Below are positions 1 through 10,253 of a DNA stretch of 64,000 bases, piece by piece; the stretch's first letter is position 1, and each line of letters opens with the position of its first letter. The position numbers and the translations under genes were made by a program. The notes under the pieces were generated by a model, which was given only the letters and a program-made list of their open reading frames with translations, was not told the origin of the DNA and did no database searches. Source of the stretch: Nigrospora sphaerica (taxonomy: Eukaryota > Ascomycota > Sordariomycetes > Amphisphaeriales > Apiosporaceae); assembly GCA_018287875.1 (NCBI GenBank), contig JAGVVL010000029.1:682001-746000 (forward strand). Reading direction: 5' to 3'.

Positions 1-463
1 ATGATACTGTCATCATTTGCATGCAGGGAAAATTGACCAATTTGCATATGGTTTGCTATGCCTGACACCATCTGCTCCATCCGAGGAATAACTCCATAAA
101 TCGCAATGGGTTGTGACTGGTGGGTATAGCTGGCTAACCCTTGAGAGATTAAGAAGGAGCGACCCCAAGCACGTGAGATTCTTGAAGTAACTGCTTTCTT
201 AAAGTAGGCCATTCTGCTTTAGATACTTTTTGTCTTAACTCTTGAATGGTAACATGATGCGAAATATCAAAAATTTTAGTTTTTACGGCTTGGTCAAATC
301 CATTCATAATAGATAGAACCGTAACGATGACGCTAACTCCCAATGCAATACCTAGAGTAGAGGTTAACGTCATAAAAGAAATAAAGTGATTATGTCTTTT
401 AGCGCGCAGGTAACGCAAGCCAATATATAAAGGAAGAGGTCGAAACATTAAATCGAATGTCAC
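1..463 (-). CDS. lolC: LolC/LolE-family lipoprotein-release ABC permease (N-terminal part, frameshifted)
   Basis: Inner-membrane subunit of the Lol ABC transporter that extracts outer-membrane lipoproteins from the inner membrane for LolA. The N-terminus has the family hallmark YIGLRYLRAKRHNHFISF followed by the first membrane segment (GIALGVSVIVTVLSIMNGF), then the start of the periplasmic domain. The open frame stops at 149, but shifting by one base (a T run read one short near 150) restores GVAPFLISQGLASY and runs to the window edge. The gene continues beyond position 1. LolC, LolE and the single-copy LolC/E form cannot be told apart from this fragment. Confidence 0.8.
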
Positions 464-561
464 ATGATAATAAATAGGCTTTCATTAAATCATAAAAATT
501 AGCAGATGTCGTTTTTAAAACCGTTTATTCTTATTGTCTGTTACCTGTATGGCACTACCCT

Positions 562-1554
562 ATGTTTTTTTATTTAAAGTATTTATTAATGGGGATTGGA
601 TTATTATCCCTTGGAGAAGTAAAGGCATCCACACCTTTTTGGCACAAACAGCTCAAAGAACATTTGAAAGTGACGAGTAAAGAAGCGCTTTTGAATAATC
701 TAGCCGGTGTTCTACCCTTAGACTTTGATGTAGAAAAAAATATGCTGCATTTTCATCGCGCAGATATTCATTTTTTTCATTGTCTATATTCAACAAATAC
801 GCATTATAATTGGGTAGATATAGGAAAAGAGCAATGTCTTTTTTTACATAGAAAGCTCCTTAAGTCTGTTTGGGCTAGGCAATATTGGTTGGTTGGGGGT
901 TATTGGGGGTAACAGAACCTTTTACGCCTGAAAGAAGAACAATAGGTGGCCTAGAATTAGTGGGTGCTCGGTTTGGAAAAATAACTTTGAATTTTTTCAT
1001 GAGCGTTTGATATTTAAGGGTCTATCTTTTAAGTATCGTTTTAAGTATTCAAATAAATTACAACCGGCTTTCTTTTTTCTATGCCATGGGAGGTTGATCA
1101 GTCAACTGATTTAATCCCTCCACGATTTGGTATAGGCGCAAGATATGCGATGACAAAGGATTTTAGTGTAGAGCTTGAATGGATCTCATATAAATTAGAT
1201 GCTAGCCCTGTTTGTTGTCTTCGATGGCGTTATGGTCATGATCATCAAATAGCTCGTCCTGCTTTGCTTGAGTCTTTAAGACAACCACCAGATTATTACC
1301 TACCATATTTTGTTAAGCCTACTATTGTTAAAGAAGAGTTTAGCCCTGCACAAGAAGAGTTTAGCCCTGCACAAAAGGAGTTTGCTCAATTAACTGGACA
1401 GTCTCCAAAGGTTATAAAATCTGCTTCTTTGCAGAAACTATATGATTTATATAGAGCAGCTGCCTTAAAATATCATCCAGATAAAACAGGGAAGCAAGAG
1501 GAAATGCAAAGTTTAAATAGTACCTATGATATTTTAATAGAGGATTTAAGGTAG
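562..1554 (+). CDS. Secreted barrel-like protein with C-terminal J domain (paralogue 1)
   Basis: I do not recognise a named family for the whole protein. It starts with a signal peptide (hydrophobic LKYLLMGIGLLSLG), followed by a beta-rich region with alternating aromatic residues that aligns with the two next genes (QYWLVGGY; GGLELVGARFGKITL; GIGARYAMTKDFSVELEW). The tail, about residues 290-330, is a compact J domain with the HPD triad (ALKYHPDKTG), the Hsp70-contact motif. A 7-residue unit EEFSPAQ is repeated in the linker (1333-1380). The coding sequence changes frame three times (about 905, 995 and 1078), each at a G or T run lacking one base. Other members of the family share the same order. 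The barrel assignment is inference; the J domain is clear. Confidence 0.6.
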
Positions 1555-1647
1555 GTAAAAAACCCCAATAGTAACCCTTTCTGATTTAAGTTAGAAAATG
1601 AATCTTCTATTCTCCTATATAAATAACTAACCATATTTTTCCTTCTA

Positions 1648-2011
1648 TGTTTACTGGATATCGATTGCTTCTGATTTGCTTGATGAAGAAGTAAAACCTC
1701 ATGTTTTCTTGAGAGAAGAATGCTTACAGTATACTCCTAAGATTTAGATCCAGAGGTTTTCAAAAGCGACTTTTTACATAAACCGAATTGTGACGTGCCT
1801 TTTAATTCGGACATTGCATCAGATTATTTTGGTCGAAAAGCCAAAAGGAAGCAGGCTCGAGACTTATTAGAGTGCTTAGAAGAAAAGTTTGCCACCCTAT
1901 ATTGAAAAACCTAATCCTGATAAAGTGACTGAAGTTAGCAGGGAAGCACAAACGAAAATCTTTCAAGAGTGTCCGAACTGTTTTGATGCCTTATTAAAAA
2001 CCAACCAATAA
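1648..2011 (+). pseudogene. Remnant of a J-domain family member
   Basis: This stretch has no long open frame but reads as one degraded protein through two shifts. The first segment contains LLDEEVKPHVFLREE, the second (from 1741) DPEVFKSDFLHKPNCDVPF and an Arg/Lys-rich helix. The last (PPYIEKPNPDKVTEV to CFDALLKTNQ) looks like the second half of a J domain in which HPD has become NPD. It lies between two intact-order paralogues. No signal peptide or barrel portion remains, so it is probably the 3' part of a deleted fourth copy. Confidence 0.45.
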
Positions 2012-2014
2012 TAT

Positions 2015-3712
2015 ATGTTATTTCTTCTACTGAGTGATAAGCATTCTTGCATACCGGTTGTCTGGGAAAGCCGATTCATTATTGTAAAGCGTGTTTGCTT
2101 ATTTTTTAGTATCCCTATTTATTATTTATTAGTTGCTTGCTTTATCCACCCAGGATTCAACGCTTCAGCCTTCCGAGAGTATAAGTATCCCATACTAAGA
2201 GCCATGCGAGATAATAGAAGTAATACATCATGGCAAATGAAGATGAGAGCGCATGTCGAGTCACAATCTCTATTGAATGGCATAGCTTGGGTACCTAGCA
2301 TGCAATCGGATGCTAAGTCTTTTATTAGCTGTCAAGCATGGGGTTTTTCCTATTTTCATTGTTATCCTTTTACTGATTATATTGATCATAGTTATGGATG
2401 GTTTTATTTTTGGCCGTCAGGGTTTCTATTCGGGAATAGAGGACTAGTAGATCAACAATACTTTGGTCAGTGTTGGTTTTTTGGTGTTTATGTCGGGTCG
2501 CTTCAAAATATACTAGACATCAAAAACGAAGAGGAAAAAGTAATCGGTTTCGAATTGACTGGTTCAAAGTTCGGCCAGTTTACCTTCACTACATATCCAA
2601 AAGGACTTCTATCAGGGGGTGTCTTTAATGTATACGAGAGCATTATTTCCTTATTATCAAGCATCTATTTTTTTATTATTACCTTCACTTATTCACAACC
2701 CATTCGTTGGAATAGGTGGTAATTATATTGTGACCCCTAATTTTAGTATTAAGTATAAGTTCAGTTATTGCCTTTTTGCTAAAAATACAAACCTTGAAAT
2801 TCAAGGTCAGATTACTTTGTCAGAAAAATTGGGTCCTGATGTATTTAGAAATAGTTTCATACAGCCTCCTGAATGTTATTTGCTTTCCAAGACTAGAAAT
2901 TCAAATAATTTTAAACCTTTTGTTAATTTTAATAGTGGCTCTGGGAATAAAGAGTATCACTCTACCTATGACAATTTTTATGAAGAATTTCCGCCAGGGT
3001 TTAATGCCTCATCATATAGGGAAAATTTTTCTAATCGTCACAGAAAACCTAACAATTATGGGAGTTACCCATATGGAAGTTACCGACACAACCAGTGGGA
3101 GCAAAGATACCAGGGTACTAACACTAATGCGGGCGCTTCTTCTAGCGGTCAGCAAAATCGTAGCAATCAAAGGAGTTACCGACACAACCAGTGGGAGCAA
3201 AGATACCAGGGTACTAACACTAATGCGGGCGCTTCTTCTAGCGGTCAGCAAAATCGTAGCAATCAAAGGAGTTACCGACACAACCAGTGGGAGCAAAGAT
3301 ACCAGGGTACTAACACTAATGCGGGCGCTTCTTCTAGCGGTCAGCAAAATCGTAGCAATCAAAGGAGTTACCGACACAACCAGTGGGAACAAAGATACCG
3401 GGGTACTAACACTAATGCGGGCGCTTCTTCTGAACGGTCGTCTATTGCTACGCCCTCTTTAGACAAACAATTTGCAGATTTTATTAATAAAACTGAAGCA
3501 GAGGTGCGTGCTTATAGTCCTAAAGAGTTAGCCTCAGCATTTCGGAGAGGTACCTTGTTATTCCATCCAGATAGATTACCCCGGAGGTGAAAAACGGACC
3601 CAAAGAGACGAAAGAAAGGGAAGAAGAAGCATGGGGAGAAAAATTTAAAGACTTTTCAAATTGTTATGAGCAATTAAAATTAGAACGACTAAAAGGCCGA
3701 AAAAGCCCCTAA
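2015..3712 (+). CDS. Secreted barrel-like protein with 32-residue repeats and C-terminal J domain (paralogue 2)
   Basis: A hydrophobic N-terminus (VCLFFSIPIYYLLVACF) is followed by a barrel-like region sharing strand motifs with its neighbours (GQCWFFGVYVGS, IGFELTGSKFGQFTF, FVGIGGNYIVTPNFSIKY). A hydrophilic Asn/Gln/Arg/Tyr-rich linker carries 3.7 copies of a 32-residue repeat. The C-terminus is J-like: helix I (ELASAFRRGTLL), the HPDR motif, then a helix ending NCYEQLKLERLKG. The frame changes near 2600 (one extra base or two missing in an A run), and again in CCCC at about 3580, after which the true J-domain tail runs to the TAA at 3710-3712. Start codon uncertain. Lineage and linker style recall J-domain effectors with repetitive linkers such as HopI1; this is analogy only. 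Confidence 0.6.
3078..3434 (+). repeat. 96-bp tandem coding repeat, 3.7 copies
   Basis: Units begin at 3078, 3174, 3270 and 3366. The first three are identical over 96 bases; the fourth has two base changes and departs from the unit at about 3434. Each unit encodes 32 residues beginning SYRHNQWEQRYQGTNTNAG. Identity at synonymous positions indicates very recent expansion or continuing homogenisation. Confidence 0.95.
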
Positions 3713-3958
3713 GAAGCTTTTATTATTTCTTAATTTAAATGGCTATATTAGAGAAATCTACTATTGTGCATTCAAAAATTCAATTTACAATATAGCCTAC
3801 TTTCACTGTATCTGTTATGCAGTTTCCTAAGGCCTTAGCGCTTTACCGGTTACTAATAGCTATTATGCAAAAAAAGTAGTCCATCTGTATTGTGCTCTAA
3901 GCTTTTTATCTAACAAAGCGTATGGTGTGAACCACTAGCGTTAACTATATATATTTTC

Positions 3959-6900
3959 ATGTTCCACTTGATATTATTGGTAGGGTTAGCGATCACCTTT
4001 CCCTCTACACACTATGCAGGCAGCATCAAGCCTAGTGAAAAACCCATTCCTCTGACTGGCTTTAAAATGCCCTACTTATATGGGGATGCATCTTGGTTAG
4101 CAGCTAAAACCTACGAAGATATAGGTAATACTGCTATTTTGTTCCCACTTAGGATTCAAGGCCAACATCACTTTTGGTTTCAGCCAAAGCTTAAAAAGTG
4201 GAGTGTTAGTGGCGGGTATCGATATGCATTATCACAACGCTATCTAAATCAGTACTGGTTTGGTGGGGGTTATGTCGCTTACGATCAATTGCCGCATCAA
4301 GAAACCTCTAATCGACACCGCTTAATGTGGGGAGTAGAAGTAGGCGGGGCGCAGTTTGGTCAACTGACGGTTAATGGTTATGCCTTACTAAATCATAAAA
4401 AAGATTTAGCCATTGCGATTGATCAAGGAGATCTATTAAATTTTGCTCAAAAGTTAGATAGAGGGGTCAGTGTTCAGTGGGTCTCTATTCCTTTAGCATT
4501 AGGAGGGCAATTTAAATTATTAGGAGCGTATTCTAAAGCCCAACCATATAGCCAAAATGTTTATGATAAAGAAACGATATGGAGAGTAGGGGCAGGTGTT
4601 CACATTGAAATAGTAGAATGGTTGCACGGCAATGTTCAGTACTTTGTGATGGATCCGTACCATAAAGGTTTAAATATTGGAGTGACTGTTAGTCCGGTAG
4701 CAATTTACGATCGTAAGGATAGATTTCAAGGAAGACTTAGTAGACCGCCTGCTCATCATATTCCTGAGTATCAATTGAGGGATCGGGATCTTGAGATACC
4801 TACGAAACCTATTCAGCATCAGCAACCTACGGTAGAGGAGGGTGATGATTCTAGTAGTGAGGATGGGTCCAAGACTCTGTGTAGCACGCCTTCTCCTTCT
4901 AGGAGAGGTTCAGTTAATACGCAACCCATAACCCCTGAAGGGGATGGAATCCTGCAGTCTGGGTGCAACCAAAGACGTCTAACGCTAATACTACTTCTGA
5001 TGGAGAAACACCCACTACTAACGGTGATGGGCTTGAAACTTCAGCGGCAAAAATAAATCAATATAATCCTTGGGATACTCCCCCACAAAGCCCCTCACAC
5101 CGCCGCAATGCATCTAGGGATTTGGGTGTATCGCCAAAAACAGTGCCTAACGATGCAATAGAAACTGCTCCAAAAAATAGCGCTTATTCTGTTGGCCCTG
5201 GGGGCTTATCAGGAGCTAGAACAGCACTACATGAGCCTGGTGCATCCCAGCCTACTAGAAGCTCTAATTCTTATAGTATGTCAGCAACGGAGTTGAAAGA
5301 TGCAACCACTTTAGTGCAGCCAAACAATGCCCAGCCTAAAGCCGATCCCATAAAAACAGCCAATACATTCCAACAGGATGAGTCTATAAGCTCGGACTCT
5401 ACTAATGATACGACGCCCCCTCGTTTAGACAGGGGGATAGAAAGAATTCTAGGATGTATGTGGGATCTCCGGGTGGTAACAAGGTAGGTGGTGTGGGTAC
5501 AAAGTTTTCGCTTTACCCTGATGCGCGTGGGGCACCAACTCATCAGGAAAGAAACGATACACCGGATGCTAATGGAGCTAAAACTTCAAACAGAACCTAC
5601 TCGGCTGCTGCGTCAGGGCATAGCACCAAGTCTACCCCAGATGTTGAGGATTTAGAAAGGGGTAGACGGTCTACAGAAGTGAATACAGGATATAGAAAAA
5701 ATAGCAGTGCGAATCCCAAGAGAGCAAACGAACAAAATCATACAAGAATAAAATCTTCTGTTCGGGGATTCCCTGATGGTCTACCAAATAATCATACAGA
5801 ACAACAAAACTACCCCGAGGCTCGCGCTAAATCTGCACGTCCTTCGAATGGCTATAGGCAAACAAATGATAATGGTGATAATGGACGCCATAGGAATCGG
5901 TCGCGTCAAAGTCCACAGCTTTCAGAGGATGAAGACTTAGAAAATTTGAGAAATCGTTTTAACCGCCAGCATAATTCTAATGATAATGATGCAAATACTT
6001 ATTCTTCTCCAGGGAGAGGGTTCTCACAAGTTCGAAACCAGGAAACATTGCCTAGAACACTAAACTTTAGCACTACTTATTCGAAAGGAGACGGTATAAA
6101 GATTCCACTTTTTTACGAAAAAGATAATCCCTATAAACCTTATTGGCCTATGCTTTCTCCCGCTACACAAAACCGTGGCAATTACAATCAAGGTCCGGTA
6201 AGCTTGACAACTTTTCTCGGCTTTGAAGATTATGGGGCAGGCGTGAATATAGAGGTATATGAAGACAAAGAAAAAGACAATTTGCTTGTAATTCAGATCA
6301 GGTAGATCATCTCCCAAGCCTTGTAAATTTAAAATTAAAAGATGGGAACAACTCTTTCGTTAATAACAAGGGCTATTGCTATACCATTTATCATGTAATA
6401 GGCGATCAAGACAAGGAATATTATGCGATAAAGCGGAAAGACAATATTCGTAACACCACTATATGCTTTGCAAATATTCTTGATACGGGGCAGTATGCGA
6501 TTCCTGAATATAAAGATAATCAGGGAGTTTGTTTTTACTGTGCATGGCATGCAAAATATCTTCCATTTTTTGATAATTTACCTAATGCATTTTCCGGTAC
6601 TGGATACAACTATAGGCCCCAGGCTGCGCCACCACAGTATAGCCATGGACATCATGTACCGCCTGTTGGAAGGCGTGCATCTAATAACCAATATTACCCT
6701 GGTAGTGCTGGATCCTATACTAAACGTCACGTACCGCCACCGTATGCTCAAGATAGCCATGGCCCACCTCCTTCTAAAGGATCGCCCGATACGGAACAAC
6801 AAGCCGCTGCTCAGCAAGAAGTACTGCGCGCTCTCAAAGAAAACGTAATAAAGGTGATGAAACAGCATGCCTCAATGGTGAATGGAGTGCAGGGTCTTGT

Positions 6901-7075
6901 ACCTGAGGTGGATGAGAAAGCTTTGCATAAAATATATCAAGCAGTGGCTCTGAAACTGCATCCTGATAGAAATAGAAATGCTGACTCCGAAGCAAAAGAA
7001 GCCTTTCAAGAAGCTCTCAAACTTATTAACGAAGCATACGATGCATACAAAGCCAGCCTCTCTTCCTCTAGTTAA
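3959..7075 (+). CDS. Large secreted barrel-like protein with long disordered linker and C-terminal J domain (paralogue 3)
   Basis: A clear signal peptide (LILLVGLAITFPSTHYAGS) leads into the best-preserved barrel-like domain of the cluster (residues ~30-250): NQYWFGGGYVAYDQL, WGVEVGGAQFGQLTVNGYA, VGAGVHIEIVEWLHGNVQYF and LNIGVTVSP. Residues ~260-950 are a long Ser/Asn/Pro/Arg-rich low-complexity linker. The tail is a J domain with KIYQAVALKLHPDRN and an Ala/Lys-rich helix III. The frame shifts three times (between 4963 and 5056, 5454 and 5487, and near 6302), each consistent with one lost base; frame continues open from 6302 to 7075. Restored length is about 1,040 residues. N-terminal barrel plus C-terminal passenger matches inverse-autotransporter order, which is an inference. 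Confidence 0.65.
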
Positions 7076-7110
7076 TACTCGGCTAGAAGAAGAGGGGAGT
7101 CAGTCCTTGT

Positions 7111-7494
7111 TTAATCCGCTTCATGCTTAAACACCCCATATTGTATGCCGACAAAAACGGCATGCGCCATGGAATGGCATCCTAATTTACTTAACGTTCG
7201 TTTTCTTAAAGTAGTAATCGTTGAATGCTTCACGGATAACAAGTGGGCAGTCTGTTGAATAGTTTTGCCTTTAGCGGCTAATAGTAAACAGATACGCTCA
7301 CTTTTACTTAATTTGTTATGAAACAGAATAGGTTGCGGGCAATGTGTTTTAAGTAATAAATCCTCTACTAGACTAATCTGATGAGGTTTAGGATTTGAAT
7401 TCCCTAATTCATCTAATATTTTAATGACAAATGGGTAAGTCGTAGATAGCATAGCGGTCATTTTTTGACTCCAACATTGGCTTTTTTGTACCAT
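7111..7494 (-). CDS. Short LuxR-type HTH regulator
   Basis: This 127-residue protein ends with a LuxR/NarL-type helix-turn-helix (LSKSERICLLLAAKGKTIQQ, then LLSVKHSTITTLRKRTLSKLG). The N-terminal ~65 residues match no domain I recognise, so the input signal is unknown and no receiver or autoinducer domain is visible. It is transcribed divergently from the Xre/S24-type regulator. Short stand-alone LuxR-type regulators are frequent in Legionella and relatives, which fits the inferred lineage. Confidence 0.8.
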   Translation of the reverse strand: MVQKSQCWSQKMTAMLSTTYPFVIKILDELGNSNPKPHQISLVEDLLLKTHCPQPILFHNKLSKSERICLLLAAKGKTIQQTAHLLSVKHSTITTLRKRTLSKLGCHSMAHAVFVGIQYGVFKHEAD

Positions 7495-7653
7495 TTTTTA
7501 GTGACATGAACTATAATTACTTAAAAAGAATCACTATTTTTGTTCAATTGGTCGTTTTCTATATGAAGGAAATCGATCAATTTTATTTAAAAAATAGGTT
7601 TTTATGATTCTTTTTTAGCAATTTGCTAATTAATTTTATTTTAATTTACAGAA
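7495..7653. promoter_or_regulatory. Divergent AT-rich intergenic region between two regulators
   Basis: The 159 bases between the divergently transcribed LuxR-type and Xre/S24-type genes are strongly AT-rich with runs of A and T, and must hold both promoters. I cannot place a confident -10/-35 pair or operator palindrome. Confidence 0.4.
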
Positions 7654-8400
7654 ATGTCAAATAAATTAATAGAAAATGTTATGTATACTGAAAACGAGAA
7701 AGTGGATCGAGGGAAGCGAGTAAAATTCCTTCGAGTTCACATTGCGGCCATGACAGGAGAGGAATTTGCCAAATGTTGCGGAGGATTAGCCCGAGGAACC
7801 ATTACCAATTGGGAAACAGGTAAAGGAAAATCTGGTTTAAAAGAGAAGGGAGCTAAATTAATAACGCAGAGTATGCAAAACATTGGTATTGATTGTAGCA
7901 TGGCTTGGTTACTGCAAGGGGCGGGAGATCCTCCAAGAATTACAGACCAAAATAAGTTAACCCGTTTACATTATCCTATTTCTCCTCATACACCATTTGG
8001 TTGTATAGGGGAGTCTGCTTTTTATGATCAAAAGGACTATGTAGAAGAAATTGCTTTGTTTAAAAAACAATATCCGTCGTATTTATTACATACAGTAGAA
8101 GACGATAGCATGGTACCAATTTATTACCCGGGAGATTGTATTGCAGGTCCTATACTGCCTTTAAATCAAATGAATCAGTTAAAAGATAATATTTATATTA
8201 TAAGATTTGATGCTACTCCCTTATTAGTTAGACAAGTTCGATTTGAAACCACACCCAATCAAGTAATGAGTTGTTATGTAATGGAAATACATAAAATAAT
8301 AGAGCATCCTCCTATTATTCGAGTTCCAATTACTACTATTCGAGATTTAGCACCCGTGACTCGCTTGTGGAGACATTATAATTTTTCATCAATTAAGTAG
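7654..8400 (+). CDS. Xre-type HTH regulator with S24 (CI/LexA-like) C-terminal domain
   Basis: An N-terminal HTH (MTGEEFAKCCGGLARGTITN followed by WETGK, residues ~33-57) is joined to a C-terminal LexA/CI-type fold. The serine box is present as EDDSMVPIYYPGD (Ser152), but the position of the catalytic lysine is occupied by arginine (LLVRQVRF, Arg213). The domain may therefore dimerise without self-cleavage. Phage-repressor-like proteins of this build regulate mobile elements or stress genes, but no phage genes are seen nearby. There is a second possible start 27 bases downstream; no strong ribosome site precedes either. Confidence 0.75.
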   Translation: MSNKLIENVMYTENEKVDRGKRVKFLRVHIAAMTGEEFAKCCGGLARGTITNWETGKGKSGLKEKGAKLITQSMQNIGIDCSMAWLLQGAGDPPRITDQNKLTRLHYPISPHTPFGCIGESAFYDQKDYVEEIALFKKQYPSYLLHTVEDDSMVPIYYPGDCIAGPILPLNQMNQLKDNIYIIRFDATPLLVRQVRFETTPNQVMSCYVMEIHKIIEHPPIIRVPITTIRDLAPVTRLWRHYNFSSIK

Positions 8401-8532
8401 GTAAAATTTTCTAAATCTCAGTAATTATTCCTCACGTCAAGTCACAAAAAATACTTTACAATCCTCATCGTGTGTGAATACCCAATTGAATATGGGGTAG
8501 TAATTATATTTAGGAGAAAGGAGGATAGTATA

Positions 8533-8823
8533 ATGCTGATTCTAACGCGCCGCCCTGGGGAATCTATCATGATAGAAACAGAGGAATTAAGACAAGAGGG
8601 TGATTCTATTGAAGTGGCAGGGGAGAATGATGCTTTAATTGTAATTAAGGTATTACGAGTCAAAGGAGGTCAAATTAGTCTCGGAATTACGGCAGGCCAT
8701 AAACATAAGATTTATCGAGAGGAAATTTACCATAAACAGAAAAAACAGGATTATGACGTTGAACCCACTGCATATGATCCAGGGTATGTTTCTGAAGATG
8801 TGGAGAGTGATGATTATTATTAA
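8533..8823 (+). CDS. csrA: CsrA-family regulator with internal insertion and acidic tail
   Basis: The N-terminus MLILTRRPGESIMI and the later IVIKVLRVKGGQISLGIT and YREEIY match CsrA strands and its RNA-binding faces (Leu4, Thr5, and the Arg of YREEIY). CsrA is usually ~60-65 residues; this is 96. About 18 extra residues (ETEELRQEGDSIEVAGEND) lie between strands 1 and 2, and an acidic tail ends ESDDYY. The start at 8533 is chosen because GGAGAAAGGAGG lies just upstream (8512-8523) and the CsrA fold begins there. It is probably an accessory CsrA paralogue rather than the housekeeping copy. Confidence 0.85.
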   Translation: MLILTRRPGESIMIETEELRQEGDSIEVAGENDALIVIKVLRVKGGQISLGITAGHKHKIYREEIYHKQKKQDYDVEPTAYDPGYVSEDVESDDYY

Positions 8824-8863
8824 GCATTAACAAAGGTTTTGGTATACAATGCATTCAGTTTTT

Positions 8864-8884
8864 CACTGAAATAGTTTTTCAGTG
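8864..8884 (+). terminator. Weak hairpin after csrA
   Basis: An inverted repeat CACTGAAA / TTTCAGTG with a five-base loop lies between csrA and tRNA-Ser. No clear T tract follows, so it may be a processing or weak termination site rather than a strong intrinsic terminator. Confidence 0.3.
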
Positions 8885-8922
8885 ATGTACTTAGTGATAT
8901 ACTTAAGCTCAGTTAGCTTAAT

Positions 8923-9009
8923 GGAGAGATGGCCGAGTGGCTGAAGGCGCTCCCCTGCTAAGGGAGTATGGGGCAAACCCCCATCGAGGGTTCGAATCCC
9001 TCTCTCTCG
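8923..9009 (+). tRNA. tRNA-Ser (GCT)
   Basis: Type II tRNA with GGCCGAGTGGCTGAAGGC D arm, anticodon GCT in CCCCTGCTAAGGGG context, long variable arm (TATGGGGCAAACCCCCATC) and T arm GAGGGTTCGAATCCCTC. The 3' acceptor strand reads TCTCTCG, one C short of pairing fully with GGAGAGA. CCA is not encoded. Confidence 0.93.
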
Positions 9010-9023
9010 TCAATCTAACACTA

Positions 9024-9097
9024 GCGCCCGTAGCTCAGTTGGATAGAGCGTCAGGCTACGAACTTGAAGGCCGGGAGTTCGAATCTCTCCGGGCGCA
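9024..9097 (+). tRNA. tRNA-Arg (ACG)
   Basis: Complete cloverleaf: acceptor GCGCCCG/CGGGCGC, D arm GCTCAGTTGGATAGAGC, anticodon loop CTACGAA (ACG), T arm GGGAGTTCGAATCTCTC, and an encoded CCA at 9098-9100. It lies 14 bases after tRNA-Ser and probably shares its transcript. Confidence 0.96.
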
Positions 9098-9116
9098 CCA
9101 TGTCTACAAATAGCTT

Positions 9117-10252
9117 ATGCTTCAATTGCCCCCTTTATCTTTGTACATTCACTTTCCTTGGTGTGTACATAAATGCCCTTATTGCGATTTTAACTCGCAT
9201 CGACTGAAAGAAGAGGTGCCTGAAAAGCAATATCTTCAAGCATTATTAAAAGATTTAGACCAATCTTTAAGTGCTATTCAAGGTCGAGCCATTCAAAGTA
9301 TTTATCTAGGTGGAGGAACCCCAAGTCTATTTTCAGGACAGGCCATTGCCTATCTAATGCGAGCGATAAAAAGCCGCCTGCTTATCACAAAAAATGCTGA
9401 AATTAGTATGGAAGCTAACCCAGAAAGTGTGACGTTGGATAAGATTGCTCAATACCGAGAAGCAGGTATCAATCGTATTTCTTTAGGGATACAGAGTTTG
9501 CAGGACCAGCAACTGAAACGCTTAGGACGAGCGCATGATAGTAAAACAGCACACTATGCTATTGAAAACGTTAAGGAAGCGGGTTTTACTAATTTTAATA
9601 TTGATTTGATGCATGGTTTGCCTGACCAAACTGAGCAGATGGGATTACAAGATATTCAAAAAGCCTTGTCTTTTCATCCGCCGCATCTTTCATGGTATCA
9701 ACTAACCATAGAGCCCCATACTGCCTTTTTTAAGAAACCACCCTTATTACCTAAAGAATCAACACTACTCGCTTTACAAGAGCAGGGACAGCACAATTAG
9801 TCGAGGCTGGGTTACTGCCTTATGAAATTTCTGCCTTTAGTCTCCCTGGTTTTGAATGTCTGCATAATAATCATTATTGGGCTTTTGGAGATTATCTAGG
9901 AATTGGGGCGGGCGCTCATAGCAAAATCACCCAACTTAACGATCAATCACTTGTCAGATTTTGGAAGTGGAGTAATCCTAGAGTGTATATGGCTTCTGAA
10001 TATTTTGAAGAAGGGCGAGAAGTCATTCAAACCAGTCAATTGCCTTTTGAATTTATGTTAAATCGCTTGCGTAGTTATAAGCCTATAGAACGCGAAGCAT
10101 TTGAAAGTCATACAGGGTTGCCTTGGGAGTCTTTATTTCCTTATTTTGAAAAAGCCTCAACAAAAGATTTGTTAAAATGGGATGCACACTCTGTTCTTGT
10201 AACCGATTTTGGACGACGTTTTTATAATGATTTGGTGAGTTTATTTTTATAA
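9117..10252 (+). CDS. hemW: HemW-type radical SAM protein (frameshifted)
   Basis: HemW-family protein (CPDH-like radical SAM enzyme, a heme-binding protein linked to heme trafficking). The 4Fe-4S motif is CVHKCPYCDFNSH (Cys-X3-Cys-X2-Cys) near residue 16, followed by YLGGGTPSLF and the EANPES motif typical of the family. The frame breaks at about 9790, where a GGG run needs one more G. The continuation restores GDYLGIGAGAHSK and the C-terminal HemW domain to 10252. Restored length is ~378 residues, the usual size. It is convergent with erpA. Confidence 0.9.
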
Positions 10253-10253
10253 A

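Noticed and set aside
3012..3392. Open frame on the minus strand (126 residues) with three repeats, over the 96-bp repeat
   Set aside because: It is the antisense shadow of the repeat; repeats of a length divisible by three keep all six frames open. The plus frame has the J domain and barrel context.
3078..3434. CRISPR array
   Set aside because: The units abut without unique spacers, are 96 bases long and are in frame in a coding region.
2776..3462. 228-residue plus-strand frame over the same repeats
   Set aside because: Out of frame with the signal peptide, barrel strands and HPD motif; shadow produced by the repeat.
7654..8400. Prophage start signalled by a CI-like repressor
   Set aside because: No phage genes in the surrounding 20 kb; neighbours are csrA, tRNAs and housekeeping genes.
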